Assembly (NCBI GenBank): GCA_949293815.1
Contig: CASFEZ010000021.1
Span: forward strand, 1-38,898
Direction of reading: 5' to 3'
DNA from: an uncultured Eubacteriales bacterium
GTDB lineage: Bacteria; Bacillota; Clostridia; Oscillospirales; Acutalibacteraceae
Length of the DNA: 38,898 bases
Shown: one piece after another, positions 14,610 through 23,785 of the stretch
How positions within the stretch are numbered: the first letter of the stretch is position 1
How the letters are laid out: each line of letters starts with the position of its first letter
Notes under the pieces: generated by a model
What the model was told of the DNA's origin: nothing
The model's database searches: none
The model's input: the letters and a program-made list of their open reading frames with translations, nothing else
Position numbers and translations under genes: made by a program

Positions 14610-15667
14610 AACGAAAAAAATTTTGGTATGCGATACGCAGGTTCCTGTTTGTTTATTGCAGCTTCTTTATCTTATGTGGCTTTGTGGTTACTGTTTCTTT
14701 TTTTCTCTTTTTTCAGTTTGTTGAGCTGACAGAAGAACAGGTGCGCACTGCGGCACCGCTGACCTTTTATAATATTTTATTCATCACCGCTACGCTGACC
14801 ATCGGCGAGGCCGTTCGTCACCGGATAGCGGTGGAGCGCCCGGCGCGGGAAATTCTGGCGGCGCTGCATAAAATTACGGCGGGGGATTTTACGGTTCGCA
14901 TGCCCGAGCATGCCATGCAGGCAGAGTTTGCGGAGATTGTAAAGGGCATCAACACCATGACCGAGGAGCTGTCCGGGGTGGAAACGCTGCGGACAGATTT
15001 TATTGCCGATGTTTCTCACGAAATGAAAACCCCTCTGGCGGTAATTGGCAATTACGGCACCTTGCTGCAGGACCCGAACCTCTCGCCGGAAAAACGCATG
15101 GAATATGCCAAAACCATTACCGTTTCCGCCCAGTCTTTGGCGGAGATGATGACCAATATCCTGCGCTTGAACCGGCTGGATAACCAGCAGATTTACCCCG
15201 ATATGCAGACCTTTGACCTGGCGGAGCAGCTTTGCGAATGCCTGCTGCAATTCGAATCGCGCTGGGAGGAAAAGGAAATCAATGTTCAGACCGATTTGGC
15301 AGAGGATGTAACGATTACCGCCGACGGCGAACTGCTTGCGCTGGTGTGGAACAATCTGCTGTCCAATGCGTTTAAGTTTACGCCCCGGGGCGGAACGGTA
15401 TCAGTTTCTCTGAAAGCGGACGGCGAAGATGTGGTAGTTGCGGTGAACGACACCGGCTACGGCATTTCCAAAGAAAGCGGCGATCGTATTTTTGAAAAAT
15501 TTTATCAGGCCGACCGTTCCCATGCGTCTCAGGGCAATGGTCTGGGGCTGGCGCTGGTAAAGCGGGTGATTGATATCACCGGCGGTTCGATTACCGTTGA
15601 CAGCAAGCTGGGCGTCGGCAGTACCTTTACGGTACGGCTGAGGAGGGAACCGCATGACGCGGATTAA
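14606..15667 (+). CDS. Sensor histidine kinase
   Basis: A 353-residue membrane histidine kinase, partner of the preceding regulator. Two hydrophobic helices (about residues 12-38 and 52-70) are separated by only a short loop, so there is hardly any extracellular sensor; it may sense within the membrane or through a partner. A HAMP-like linker follows, then the dimerisation helix with the phospho-acceptor H138 in DVSHEMKTPLAV. The ATP-binding domain shows the N box NNLLSNAFKFTP, G1 DTGYGIS and G2 GNGLGLALV. The gene overlaps the downstream membrane-protein gene by 14 bases, making that protein a candidate accessory or target. Confidence 0.92.
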   Translation: MKRKKFWYAIRRFLFVYCSFFILCGFVVTVSFFLFFQFVELTEEQVRTAAPLTFYNILFITATLTIGEAVRHRIAVERPAREILAALHKITAGDFTVRMPEHAMQAEFAEIVKGINTMTEELSGVETLRTDFIADVSHEMKTPLAVIGNYGTLLQDPNLSPEKRMEYAKTITVSAQSLAEMMTNILRLNRLDNQQIYPDMQTFDLAEQLCECLLQFESRWEEKEINVQTDLAEDVTITADGELLALVWNNLLSNAFKFTPRGGTVSVSLKADGEDVVVAVNDTGYGISKESGDRIFEKFYQADRSHASQGNGLGLALVKRVIDITGGSITVDSKLGVGSTFTVRLRREPHDAD

Positions 15668-16514
15668 AAAAGTTCTGCGCCGACTGCTGTTTTTGCCGGT
15701 GCCGCTTGCCCTTTTCGTGGTATTGCTCGGCGCAGGCGGACTCTGGCTGGTGTTCGGCGGTGTTTTTCCGGAAGGGCACCCGCTGTCATATCTGTTTTAT
15801 GCGTTTTCCGCGTATGCGCTTTGTGTTTTTATTGGGCTGATTTGTCGCTTCTATCGGAGCGGGCGCAGCTGGCTTTTGCAAAAGGCGCCGGTGCAGCGGT
15901 ATGTTTCCGACCCCCAGCTGCGCGATCGCATCGGGCTTTACGCCGGGACGGTATTTAATCTTTTGTATGCCGCTCTTAAAACCATTACGGGTATATACTA
16001 TATTTCTCCCTGGTTCGGTGTCATTGCTCTGTATTATGCCGTTCTTTCTGTGACACGCCTGATTCTGATTCGGGCGGATCACTTTCTGCGTAAGGGCAGG
16101 AATCATCTGACCCGGCAGTGGAAAAGCTACCGCACCTGCGGTATCTTACTGTTTTTGGTGAATATCGCGCTGTCGATTATGGTCTATTTAACCGTCAGCC
16201 GAAACGATGGATATTACTATCCCGGAACGCTGATTTACGCTTCGGCGGCGTATACCTTTTACCGGCTGGTGGCTGCTGCGGTGCGCATTTGCCGGCGGAA
16301 AAAGGAGAATCCTATATGGAAAGCCGCCGGTGCGCTGGATTTTTCCATGGCGCTGGTCGCCCTGTTTTCGCTGCAAACGGCGATGTTCGCCTCCTTTGGC
16401 GAGGGCACCACATCGGCGTTTCAAACAACCATGAACGGCGTTACCGGCGGTGCGGTTTGCATCGTGGTAATGGGCCTGGCGATTTATATGCTGTTTCGCC
16501 CCAAAATAATCTGA
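15654..16514 (+). CDS. Predicted polytopic membrane protein linked to the two-component system
   Basis: A 286-residue membrane protein of no family I can name. About seven hydrophobic segments are visible, near residues 11-33, 43-65, 100-125, 133-150, 160-180, 195-215 and 225-280. A central cytoplasmic loop is basic. ATG 15654 follows AGGAGGGAA and lies inside the 3' end of the kinase gene, so the three genes are translated as one operon. Because the kinase has almost no sensor loop, a membrane partner is an attractive explanation, but nothing in the sequence proves it. Confidence 0.7.
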   Translation: MTRIKKVLRRLLFLPVPLALFVVLLGAGGLWLVFGGVFPEGHPLSYLFYAFSAYALCVFIGLICRFYRSGRSWLLQKAPVQRYVSDPQLRDRIGLYAGTVFNLLYAALKTITGIYYISPWFGVIALYYAVLSVTRLILIRADHFLRKGRNHLTRQWKSYRTCGILLFLVNIALSIMVYLTVSRNDGYYYPGTLIYASAAYTFYRLVAAAVRICRRKKENPIWKAAGALDFSMALVALFSLQTAMFASFGEGTTSAFQTTMNGVTGGAVCIVVMGLAIYMLFRPKII

Positions 16515-16608
16515 CGCAGCCGGCAAAGCAATCGGCAGCAATCAAGCCGCTTAAAAATGATAGGAATAGAAAATAACGGATAAGTCCATGATTGGAGGTT
16601 GGTTATCC

Positions 16609-16980
16609 ATGGAAAATGATAAGGATTTTCACTACACCTATTCTGCGAAAGAGCAGGAGGAGATTCGCGCCATTCAGCGAAAATATGACCCGCGCCGCCC
16701 GGAAGAGAATAAGCTGGAGCAAATTCGCCGCCTGGACCGCAGCGTCGGTCGTCCGGGTAAAATTTTAGCGCTGGTTCAGGGGTTTATTGGCGTATTGGTT
16801 TTTGGGGGCGGGATGAGCCTTGTGATGGTTTGGGAAAAAATGGTGTCCGGTATTTTGGTCGGTCTTGCGGGAATCGCGATACTGGTGCTGATTTATCCCA
16901 TCAAAAATGCAATTGACAAAAAGCGCCGGGCTGAGTTTGCCCCCGCCATTTTGCAGCTGACGGAGGAGCTGAAAAAATAG
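16609..16980 (+). CDS. Small membrane protein of unknown function
   Basis: A 123-residue protein. A charged N-terminal half (KEQEEIRAIQRKYDPRRPEE) predicted to be helical is followed by two hydrophobic helices (about 56-78 and 83-102) and a charged C-terminus. ATG 16609 fits GGAGG at 16593-16597, while ATG 16588 would leave the ribosome site inside the gene. It follows the membrane-protein gene by about 95 bases with no terminator between, so it may belong to the same transcript. Proteins of this plan are common in clostridia without known function. Confidence 0.7.
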   Translation: MENDKDFHYTYSAKEQEEIRAIQRKYDPRRPEENKLEQIRRLDRSVGRPGKILALVQGFIGVLVFGGGMSLVMVWEKMVSGILVGLAGIAILVLIYPIKNAIDKKRRAEFAPAILQLTEELKK

Positions 16981-17058
16981 CCGCCAATAGCGATTCGCAG
17001 CGAGGGAAGAAAGATATAAAATCGTCCCCCTGTTCCGGCGTGAAAAATCAGATTATGG

Positions 17059-17087
17059 GTTTACTTTTCTACTGTAATATGGTAAAC
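17059..17087 (+). promoter_or_regulatory. Inverted repeat GTTTAC-N17-GTAAAC before yerC
   Basis: GTTTAC at 17059-17064 and GTAAAC at 17082-17087 are reverse complements. TTACTT (17061) and TAAACT (17083) within it have 16-base spacing and could be the promoter. A regulator, possibly the TrpR-like YerC itself, might bind the symmetric arms. Confidence 0.35.
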
Positions 17088-17126
17088 TGATATCGATAAA
17101 ACGAAAGAACAACGGGGGAGAAGAGC

Positions 17127-17435
17127 ATGAACAAAAACGATCGCCGCATTCACGATGAAAATACCGATTTCCTTTTGCGCTGTATTCTTTCTTTGCAGGA
17201 TTTAGACGAATGTTATGCCTTTTTTGAAGACCTTTGCACCGTGCCGGAATTAAAATCCATGGCGCGGCGCATTGTGGTGGCAAAAATGCTGACCGAAGAA
17301 AAAAAATACGAGGATATTGTTGAAAAAACCGGCGCGTCCACGGCAACCATCAGCCGTGTGAACCGCAGCCTGTGTTACGGCAACGACGGCTACACCAAAA
17401 TTTTTCAGCGGATCAGCGAAGAGGACACAAAATGA
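17127..17435 (+). CDS. yerC: YerC/YecD family TrpR-related DNA-binding protein
   Basis: A 102-residue TrpR-like helix-turn-helix protein. The TrpR fold signature is seen in FFEDLCTVPELKSMARRIVVAKML, the recognition region EKTGASTATISRVNRSLCYG (about residues 64-85), and the family's terminal YG..GY motif. Members lack the tryptophan pocket of true TrpR, and their physiological targets are largely undefined. ATG 17127 follows GGGGGAGAAG. The stop overlaps the methyltransferase start (ATGA). The order YerC, methyltransferase, Hsp33 suggests one transcript. Confidence 0.9.
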   Translation: MNKNDRRIHDENTDFLLRCILSLQDLDECYAFFEDLCTVPELKSMARRIVVAKMLTEEKKYEDIVEKTGASTATISRVNRSLCYGNDGYTKIFQRISEEDTK

Positions 17436-18181
17436 GCGGATATAACGCCTTTGCATCGGTTTATGATGTTTTGACGCAAAATGTCAATTATGCGCAAAGA
17501 GCGGAGGATATCTGCTCTTTGTTTTGTCGCTACGGGAAAAAGTCCGGCATTCTGCTGGATGTCGCCTGCGGCACCGGCAGCTTTTCCGAAGCCTTTGCCC
17601 GCCGGGGCTACGATGTGATTGGCATAGATGCTTCCGAAGAAATGCTCATGGAAGCCCAGCGCAAAATGTACGAAAAAGGGCTTCCTATTTTATATTTGCA
17701 GCAGGATATGCGCTCGCTGGATTTATACGGTACGGTGGACTGCGCCACCTGCCTTTTGGACGGGGTCAACCATTTGCCAACGGCGTCGGATGTCGAACAA
17801 GCCCTGTTTTCTATCGGCTTTTTTATGGAGAAAGACGGTATTTTTATTTTTGATGTCAATACGACCTATAAGCAGGAAAAGATATTGGCGGATAATACCT
17901 TTGTTTATGATTTAGATGAAGTTTACTGTGTGTGGCAAAATCAATTTGTGCCCGAGGACAGCAGAACCGATATGCGGCTGGACTTGTTTTTCCCGGAAAA
18001 TGGGTGTTACCGCCGGGAAACCGAAGAATTTTCCGAGTGGTATTATTCCGATGCCGTGCTGACAAAAGCGCTGCAAAAGGCCAATTTTGAATTGCTGGAA
18101 CGGCTGCCGGAGCGCGCAGAAACCACGCCGGAGGGCGAAATGCGGCTGTATTATGTCTGCCGCAAAACAAAGAATCAATAA
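17432..18181 (+). CDS. Class I SAM-dependent methyltransferase
   Basis: A 249-residue Rossmann-fold methyltransferase. The SAM-binding motif I is LLDVACGTGSFSEAFA (about 41-56), followed by the acidic strand end VIGIDASEEML and motif IV-like DCATCLLDGVNHL. The beginning, YNAFASVYDVL, is usual for the family of small-molecule or unknown-target methyltransferases often placed before hslO in clostridia. It starts inside the yerC stop (ATGA) and is followed 12 bases later by hslO, so the three genes are one operon. The methyl acceptor is not known. Confidence 0.88.
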   Translation: MSGYNAFASVYDVLTQNVNYAQRAEDICSLFCRYGKKSGILLDVACGTGSFSEAFARRGYDVIGIDASEEMLMEAQRKMYEKGLPILYLQQDMRSLDLYGTVDCATCLLDGVNHLPTASDVEQALFSIGFFMEKDGIFIFDVNTTYKQEKILADNTFVYDLDEVYCVWQNQFVPEDSRTDMRLDLFFPENGCYRRETEEFSEWYYSDAVLTKALQKANFELLERLPERAETTPEGEMRLYYVCRKTKNQ

Positions 18182-18193
18182 GGAGAGCAATTT

Positions 18194-19075
18194 ATGGGAA
18201 AACTGGTGCGTTGTATTTCAGAGGACGGCACGCTGCTGGTGATGGCGGCGGATACCACGGATATTGTCCGCCGCGCAGTGCAAATCCACCATACCACCAA
18301 TGTCTGCTCGGCGGCGCTGGGCAGATTGTTGACCGCTGCTTCCTTTATGGGGCATATGCTTAAAGAAGAGGAGGCGAGCGTGACCCTGCGCGTCAATGGT
18401 GGCGGCGAGACCGGCAGCGTGATTGCCGTATCCGACAGCCATGGCAATGTGCGCGGGTATATCGAACACCCGTCGGTGGAAATACCTTTGAAATATCCGG
18501 GTAAACTGGATGTAGGCGGCGCAGTCGGGCGGGACGGCTCTTTAACGGTGATGAAGGATTTCGGCACCGGCGACCCGTATATTGGGCAGGTGCCGCTGGT
18601 TTCCGGTGAAATTGCCGAGGACATTACCGCCTATTATGCCGCCAGCGAGCAAACGCCCACGGTCTGCGCGCTGGGGGTACTGACCGTGCCGGTACAGCGG
18701 GATATTATTACAGCGGGCGGTCTTCTGATCCAGCTGCTGCCGACCGCCGATACCCATGTTATTGATAAGGTGGAGGCATGCGTCAAACAATTGCAGCCCG
18801 TGACCACCATGCTCACAGATGGACTTACCCCCGTGGAGATTTGCCGAAAAGCCCTGCCCGCCTTTACGATTGAGTGCCTGGGTGAATACGATATTGCCTA
18901 TCGCTGCGCGTGCTCCAGGGATAAGGTGGAACAGGCGCTGCTGTCCACCGGCGAGGGCGGTCTTGCTGAAATGGCGCAGGATCCTTATACCGAAGTGACC
19001 TGTCATTTTTGTGATAAAGTTTATACCTTTACCGCTGAGGAAATCAAAGCTCTGGCAAAAAAAGCCAAATCCTGA
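18194..19075 (+). CDS. hslO: Hsp33 redox-regulated chaperone
   Basis: A 293-residue Hsp33, the cytoplasmic holdase activated by oxidation and unfolding. The C-terminal zinc switch is complete: CAC near residue 238-240 and CHFC near 271-274, the C.C and C..C pattern that holds zinc in the reduced form. The N-terminal domain shows the family blocks TAASFMGHMLK, GYIEHP, and DPYIGQVPLVSGEIAEDI followed by TAYYA. ATG 18194 follows AAGGAG. Length is normal. No terminator is seen before the YfhO-type gene. Confidence 0.96.
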   Translation: MGKLVRCISEDGTLLVMAADTTDIVRRAVQIHHTTNVCSAALGRLLTAASFMGHMLKEEEASVTLRVNGGGETGSVIAVSDSHGNVRGYIEHPSVEIPLKYPGKLDVGGAVGRDGSLTVMKDFGTGDPYIGQVPLVSGEIAEDITAYYAASEQTPTVCALGVLTVPVQRDIITAGGLLIQLLPTADTHVIDKVEACVKQLQPVTTMLTDGLTPVEICRKALPAFTIECLGEYDIAYRCACSRDKVEQALLSTGEGGLAEMAQDPYTEVTCHFCDKVYTFTAEEIKALAKKAKS

Positions 19076-19168
19076 AGAATGCCGCTGTTTTGCCTTGCAA
19101 AATACAAAGGAATATGTTACCATGTTACCGTACGCATTCTGTCTATTATGAAGCGAGGAAAGAAAAAT

Positions 19169-22100
19169 ATGAAAAAAAGAGCCCCAACGACCGAGAAGAG
19201 CGCGTTTATGAAAGCCGTAAACCGGAACCGCTTTTGTATCTACTCGTTTTTTATCGCTGCGGCAATTATGCTGTTTGTATACATCGTATACAAATTTATT
19301 CCCTTCGGCGAAATGTCCATTCTGCGTATGGATTTGTACCACCAGTACGGACCGCTTTTCGCTGAATTTTATGAGCGTGTTACGAACCTTGACAGCCTGA
19401 TTTATTCCTGGACATCAGGCTTGGGCGGCAGCTTTACGGGCAACTACCTGAACTATCTGGCCAGCCCCTTAGGGGATTTGATTATGCTCCTTTCCGGGCA
19501 CGATAACATGCCCGAGGCCATTGCCGTTATGGTTCTGATAAAAGCGGCGCTTGCGGCGGCAACCTTTACCTATTTTATCAATAACTATTTTAACCGCCGC
19601 GATGTCTCCTCCTGCGCGTTCAGCGTGCTGTATGCGTTCTGCGGGTTCTTTGTTGCCTATTACTGGAACATCATGTGGCTGAACGGCATGGTGCTGTTCC
19701 CGCTGATTGTTTTGGGCATTGTCAAAATTATCGAGGGCAAGACCCCCTGGCTGTATCTGGTCACTTTAACCATGACCATGCTCTCCAGCTACTATATGGC
19801 ATATATGATTTGCCTGTTGTCGGTGATCTGGTTCCTGGTGTATTTCTTCGGCAAATACGACTTCGAGTCCGTTATGCACGAATATGACCTGAAGCTGACC
19901 CGCAGGGAATATAACTCCCTTTCCGGTTCGGATAAGTCCAAGCTGACCCGGCGCAACCTGGTCAATAACCGGTTCCTGTATGCCGGCGTCAAATTTGCCG
20001 GAAGCTCCTTTTTGGCGTTCGGGCTTTCGGCTGCCGCGCTGATTCCGCTGTATTTTATTCTTACCAGCTGCTCTGCCACGGGCAATTCCTTCCCCTCGGA
20101 TTATAAATCCTATTTTACCATTTTTGACTTTCTGGCAAACCATCTGGCGGGGGTTACGCCTACCATCCGCAGCAGCGGCGAGGATGTGCTGCCCAATATT
20201 TATTCCGGCGTGCTGCCGCTCTTGCTGCTGCCGATATACCTGTTTTCCAAAAAAATCTCATTCCGGGAGAAAGTCGCCTCCGTCTGCCTGCTGGCAATCT
20301 TCTATTTCAGTTTTAATATCAATTACCTGAACTTTATTTGGCACGGCTTCCATTTCCCGAATGACCTGCCGTACCGGTTCTCCTTTGCCTATAGCTTTTT
20401 CCTGTTGTTTATGGCGTACAAAGCCTTTACCATTCTCGACTCCGTTTCCTCCAAGGCGCTCATTGGTTCGGGCGTTGCGGTAATTGGTTTTACGATTCTG
20501 GTGCAGGAAATCGGCTCGAAGAATGTAATGGTTGATAACGACGGCACCTCGGTTGCCAGCGATATCGTTATTTGGGCAACCATTGTTTTCGCGGTGATTT
20601 ACTGCGTGGTTCTGGCGCTGATTAAAAATCCGAAATATTTTTCCTCGGCCATGTGCGCGCTGCTGCTGTGCTGCACCGTGACGGAAATCATTGTTGTAGA
20701 CACCCAGAATTATGAGTTCCAGCAGGAGAAACAGTGGTTTGTGGAAGATTATGCGGATTATGAGCCGTTGAAAGCGCAAATCGATGAAAAAGAGCTGGCG
20801 GAAAACCCGAACGCGGATGGCTTTTACCGCATGGAGCTTTCCCAGCTGAAAGCCAGAATGGATTCCTGCTGGTTCTATTACAACGGTGTTTCCACTTTCT
20901 CGTCTATGGCATACGAGAGCGTTGCCAAAATGATGAAAGATATTGGTATGTTCGGTAACGATGTCAACAGCTACACCTATTACCCGCAAACGCCGATTTT
21001 TAACACCATGTTCGGTTTGTCCTATGTGTTTGATAATTCTGAGCGTATTTCCGATAATAAGTATTATACTTCTGTTGCTTCCAACGACACATATACTGTG
21101 TATGAGTATCAATATCAAATGCCTCTGGCATTCTGCGTCAATGAATCGCTTGCCGATTGGGTCACAAACGGCGAAAATCCGTTTGACGACCAGGCTGCCA
21201 TGTGGAATTTGGCAACCGGCACGGCGGGTGTGTTCCGCGATGTAGATATACAGGTGGAATCGTTAGATAATCTGTCGGATATATCCGATGCGGCTGTCTC
21301 TACCGGAAATTTCACCATCAGTAAAATTTCCAGCGGCGTATTTGCCTCCGCAACGCTGACCCTGACCGCGCCGGCGGACGGAAATCTCTATCTGTATACC
21401 CAGTCTGCGGACTGTGATGTCGCTTTGGTCAGCTCACCGACGGTATCCAAGGACATTACCATGGATTCCCCCTATCTGATGGATTGCGGCTATCTCAATG
21501 CCGGCGAAACCGTTTCCGTTGAGCTGCAAATGCCCAATGATAAGGACAGCGCAACCATTCGTCTGTATGCGGTCAGCTGCGACAACGAAGTGTTTGAAGC
21601 GGGTTATAACAACCTGCTTGCAAACGGCGTGTTGGAATACACCTCGTTCGACGAAAGCCGCTTCTCCGGCACCATCACCGCAGCTGCCGATCAAATCCTG
21701 TACACTTCCATTCCCTATGACGAGGGCTGGAGCGTGTATATCGATGACGTGAAGATGGATCCTGCGGATTATATCCAGATTGGCGGCGCGCTTCTTGCGG
21801 TACCGATCAGCGCCGGTGAACACACGGTTCGCTTCGAATATTCCCCGCGCGGCTTAGGAATCGGCGTTGTGCTGATGGTCATTTCCCTGTTCATTCTGCT
21901 GGCAATTGTGATTATGAAGAAGAAAAAAGTCCTTCTCTTCTCCGAAAAGGTCGTCAATGCCGTCACCCTGAAGAACTTTGAGCCGACCATCCGCCTGCCC
22001 GAAACGGTCGCCCCTACAGACGGGAATGCCCCCGCAGACGATTTTACAGCGGACATCCCACCCCAGGCGCCGGATACCGTTCCCAGTGAACCCGCTTCCG

Positions 22101-22171
22101 AAACACCTGAGAAAACGCCAGGTTCTCTGTCTACCGACCCGGAACAGTCACAATCTTCAGACAGTAAATAA
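19169..22171 (+). CDS. YfhO-family large membrane protein (GT-C-like)
   Basis: A 1000-residue protein of the YfhO family, thought to act in glycosylation of envelope polymers such as lipoteichoic acid; Bacillus YfhO is the model. After a basic start come roughly a dozen membrane helices to about residue 530. The first loop contains the DLYHQYGPLFAEFYE and SGLGGSF elements, whose acidic residues resemble GT-C active-site loops. A large extracytoplasmic domain follows, ending in the typical YDEGWSVYIDD...GAL motif, then one more helix near 885-905 and a Pro/Ser/Glu-rich tail. ATG 19169 was chosen because GAGGAAAG lies seven bases upstream. A terminator follows. Confidence 0.88.
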   Translation: MKKRAPTTEKSAFMKAVNRNRFCIYSFFIAAAIMLFVYIVYKFIPFGEMSILRMDLYHQYGPLFAEFYERVTNLDSLIYSWTSGLGGSFTGNYLNYLASPLGDLIMLLSGHDNMPEAIAVMVLIKAALAAATFTYFINNYFNRRDVSSCAFSVLYAFCGFFVAYYWNIMWLNGMVLFPLIVLGIVKIIEGKTPWLYLVTLTMTMLSSYYMAYMICLLSVIWFLVYFFGKYDFESVMHEYDLKLTRREYNSLSGSDKSKLTRRNLVNNRFLYAGVKFAGSSFLAFGLSAAALIPLYFILTSCSATGNSFPSDYKSYFTIFDFLANHLAGVTPTIRSSGEDVLPNIYSGVLPLLLLPIYLFSKKISFREKVASVCLLAIFYFSFNINYLNFIWHGFHFPNDLPYRFSFAYSFFLLFMAYKAFTILDSVSSKALIGSGVAVIGFTILVQEIGSKNVMVDNDGTSVASDIVIWATIVFAVIYCVVLALIKNPKYFSSAMCALLLCCTVTEIIVVDTQNYEFQQEKQWFVEDYADYEPLKAQIDEKELAENPNADGFYRMELSQLKARMDSCWFYYNGVSTFSSMAYESVAKMMKDIGMFGNDVNSYTYYPQTPIFNTMFGLSYVFDNSERISDNKYYTSVASNDTYTVYEYQYQMPLAFCVNESLADWVTNGENPFDDQAAMWNLATGTAGVFRDVDIQVESLDNLSDISDAAVSTGNFTISKISSGVFASATLTLTAPADGNLYLYTQSADCDVALVSSPTVSKDITMDSPYLMDCGYLNAGETVSVELQMPNDKDSATIRLYAVSCDNEVFEAGYNNLLANGVLEYTSFDESRFSGTITAAADQILYTSIPYDEGWSVYIDDVKMDPADYIQIGGALLAVPISAGEHTVRFEYSPRGLGIGVVLMVISLFILLAIVIMKKKKVLLFSEKVVNAVTLKNFEPTIRLPETVAPTDGNAPADDFTADIPPQAPDTVPSEPASETPEKTPGSLSTDPEQSQSSDSK

Positions 22172-22185
22172 ACAAAAATAAGCCA

Positions 22186-22228
22186 AAAAAACAACGGCAG
22201 CGCAAAAACCGCGCAGCCGTTGTTTTTT
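22186..22228 (+). terminator. Bidirectional terminator between yfhO-type and oxidoreductase genes
   Basis: AAAAAACAACGGC at 22186-22198 pairs with 22216-22228, with T runs in both directions. It can serve both converging genes. Confidence 0.85.
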
Positions 22229-22254
22229 GATTTTCTATTGTAAGGAAAAACGCC

Positions 22255-23556
22255 TTAGTCAAACAGCTGTACCGCGCCGCCGTGCTCGCGGGATGCATCG
22301 GCTAAGTATACCGCCAGGTGTCCTGCGGTGCTGTCGAAAATCGAGGTGCAGGCCAGGCTGGTTTCCTCGCCGCGGATAAAGCGCACAAAGTCCTCTGCCA
22401 GCCGCTCGTCGCCGCCGCCGTGACCGCCGTAAGCGCCGACCATATCGCCGGTGACATTCAAGTCTACTTCTTCAATGTCGCATTCCTTGCCGGGAGCAGG
22501 ATCGATTTTGGATACATAGAACTTGCTTTCCTCAAAGTTGCCGTAAATTTCGCCCCGGGTGCCGATAATATGTATCCGCCGCAGGGGAGCGGAGGAGCCG
22601 CCGGTCATATTGTGGGTGCCCGTAGCGCCGCTGGCGAACTGCAACAGCACGCTCTGGTGATCCACCACATTGTTGTCGCATTGATAGATGCAGCGTCCGT
22701 AGGGGCAGTCCTCCCGCTTCAACAGCGCTTCCTTGTCGGCAAGGGTCGGATTCTCGATGTCCTCCAGCGCGTCCCATACATAAAACGCCCACCGGTCGGG
22801 ATGATCCAAGTAGAGCCGCTTTGCGGAAAACAGACAGGTGTTCACATGCGGGCAGTCCACCAGACAGCGGGTGCCGGCATCCGCAGGGGCATTTTCCGGG
22901 CGGAACTGATAGCGACCGCCAAAGGAGGATACGGCAACCGGCTTCGTTTCGCTCATCATCCACATCATAATATCCAAATCGTGGCAGCATTTTGCCAAAA
23001 GCATGCTGGTGCCGCATTTGTCGGAATTGGCCCATTTGCCCCGTACATACGAGGTGGACAGGTGGTGATAGGATACATTTTCAATGGTTTGAATATTGAT
23101 AATATCGCCAATCTCGCCGTTTACTATCCGTTGTTTTATTCCATAGTAAAAAGGTGTGTAGCGCAGTACATGGCAAATCATAACCTTGGAATGGTTCTTT
23201 CCGGCGCAGCAGACAATCTGTTCCATATCTTCCCGGCATACGGCAAAGGGTTTTTCCAAAAGCATGTCGTACCCCTTGTTCAGCAGCGGAATTGCGGTTT
23301 GCAGATGCTGCTGATCCATGGTGCCGTTGATAATCGCGTCCGCAAATTTCGGCGCGGCTGCCAGCGCGTCGGCGTTTTCAAAGCAGGCATTTTCGGAAAA
23401 TCCGAAGGTTTCCATTGCCTTTTTGCGGCGGATGGGGTCCGGGTCGGCAACACCAACTATTTTTAACTTGTCCGGCGCGTTAAGAGCCAGTTTGCTGTAA
23501 ACAAAGGCACGATGACCGGCGCCCACAATAATGGCGGAAACAGGCTGTTGATTCAC
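22255..23556 (-). CDS. Gfo/Idh/MocA family oxidoreductase
   Basis: A 433-residue NAD(P)-dependent sugar or inositol dehydrogenase-like protein. The N-terminal Rossmann motif is IIVGAGHRA (about 9-17), then VGVADPDP, and the EKPFA motif with its catalytic-type Lys near 94. The C-terminal domain carries two cysteine-rich elements, CPHVNTCLFSAKR and CPYGRCIYQCDNNVVDH, usual for a Firmicute subgroup and possibly metal-binding. GTG 23556 is preferred because AAAGGAG lies nine bases upstream; the ATG at 23565 abuts that site. It diverges from a GPH sugar transporter gene, suggesting shared carbohydrate use. The substrate is unknown. Confidence 0.9.
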   Translation of the reverse strand: MNQQPVSAIIVGAGHRAFVYSKLALNAPDKLKIVGVADPDPIRRKKAMETFGFSENACFENADALAAAPKFADAIINGTMDQQHLQTAIPLLNKGYDMLLEKPFAVCREDMEQIVCCAGKNHSKVMICHVLRYTPFYYGIKQRIVNGEIGDIINIQTIENVSYHHLSTSYVRGKWANSDKCGTSMLLAKCCHDLDIMMWMMSETKPVAVSSFGGRYQFRPENAPADAGTRCLVDCPHVNTCLFSAKRLYLDHPDRWAFYVWDALEDIENPTLADKEALLKREDCPYGRCIYQCDNNVVDHQSVLLQFASGATGTHNMTGGSSAPLRRIHIIGTRGEIYGNFEESKFYVSKIDPAPGKECDIEEVDLNVTGDMVGAYGGHGGGDERLAEDFVRFIRGEETSLACTSIFDSTAGHLAVYLADASREHGGAVQLFD

Positions 23557-23586
23557 AATAAGCATCTCCTTTACTGCAATGCTACT

Positions 23587-23614
23587 ATTATATCGCTGCC
23601 TGTAAAAAAATCAA
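23587..23614 (-). promoter_or_regulatory. Promoter of the oxidoreductase gene
   Basis: On the minus strand, TTGATT (23614-23609) and TATAAT (23592-23587), spacing 16, close to the start codon. Confidence 0.7.
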
Positions 23615-23698
23615 GCGAATGTACTGATATTTATCAAATTTTGTCTTATTGCAGGATAATTCATTTTTTATTCAATGATTTGTCATATTTCTTCGCTG

Positions 23699-23727
23699 TT
23701 GCGGTGATAAAATATTCTTGCTATTTT
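23699..23727 (+). promoter_or_regulatory. Possible promoter of the first GPH transporter gene
   Basis: TTGCGG (23699-23704) and TATTTT (23722-23727), spacing 17; moderate hexamers in an AT-rich divergent region of about 230 bases. Confidence 0.35.
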
Positions 23728-23785
23728 CGGCATTGCGCCGTTTAATCGACCCATATTTTACAAAGATATACCGCAGGAGGTCGCA

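Noticed and set aside
20258-21118. 286-codon minus-strand open frame
   Set aside because: Antisense to the YfhO-type gene; rich in Ile, His and Asn as expected for a shadow.
22318-23466. 382-codon plus-strand open frame
   Set aside because: It lies wholly antisense to the Gfo/Idh gene, whose motifs are clear, and the predicted protein has no family look and no ribosome site.
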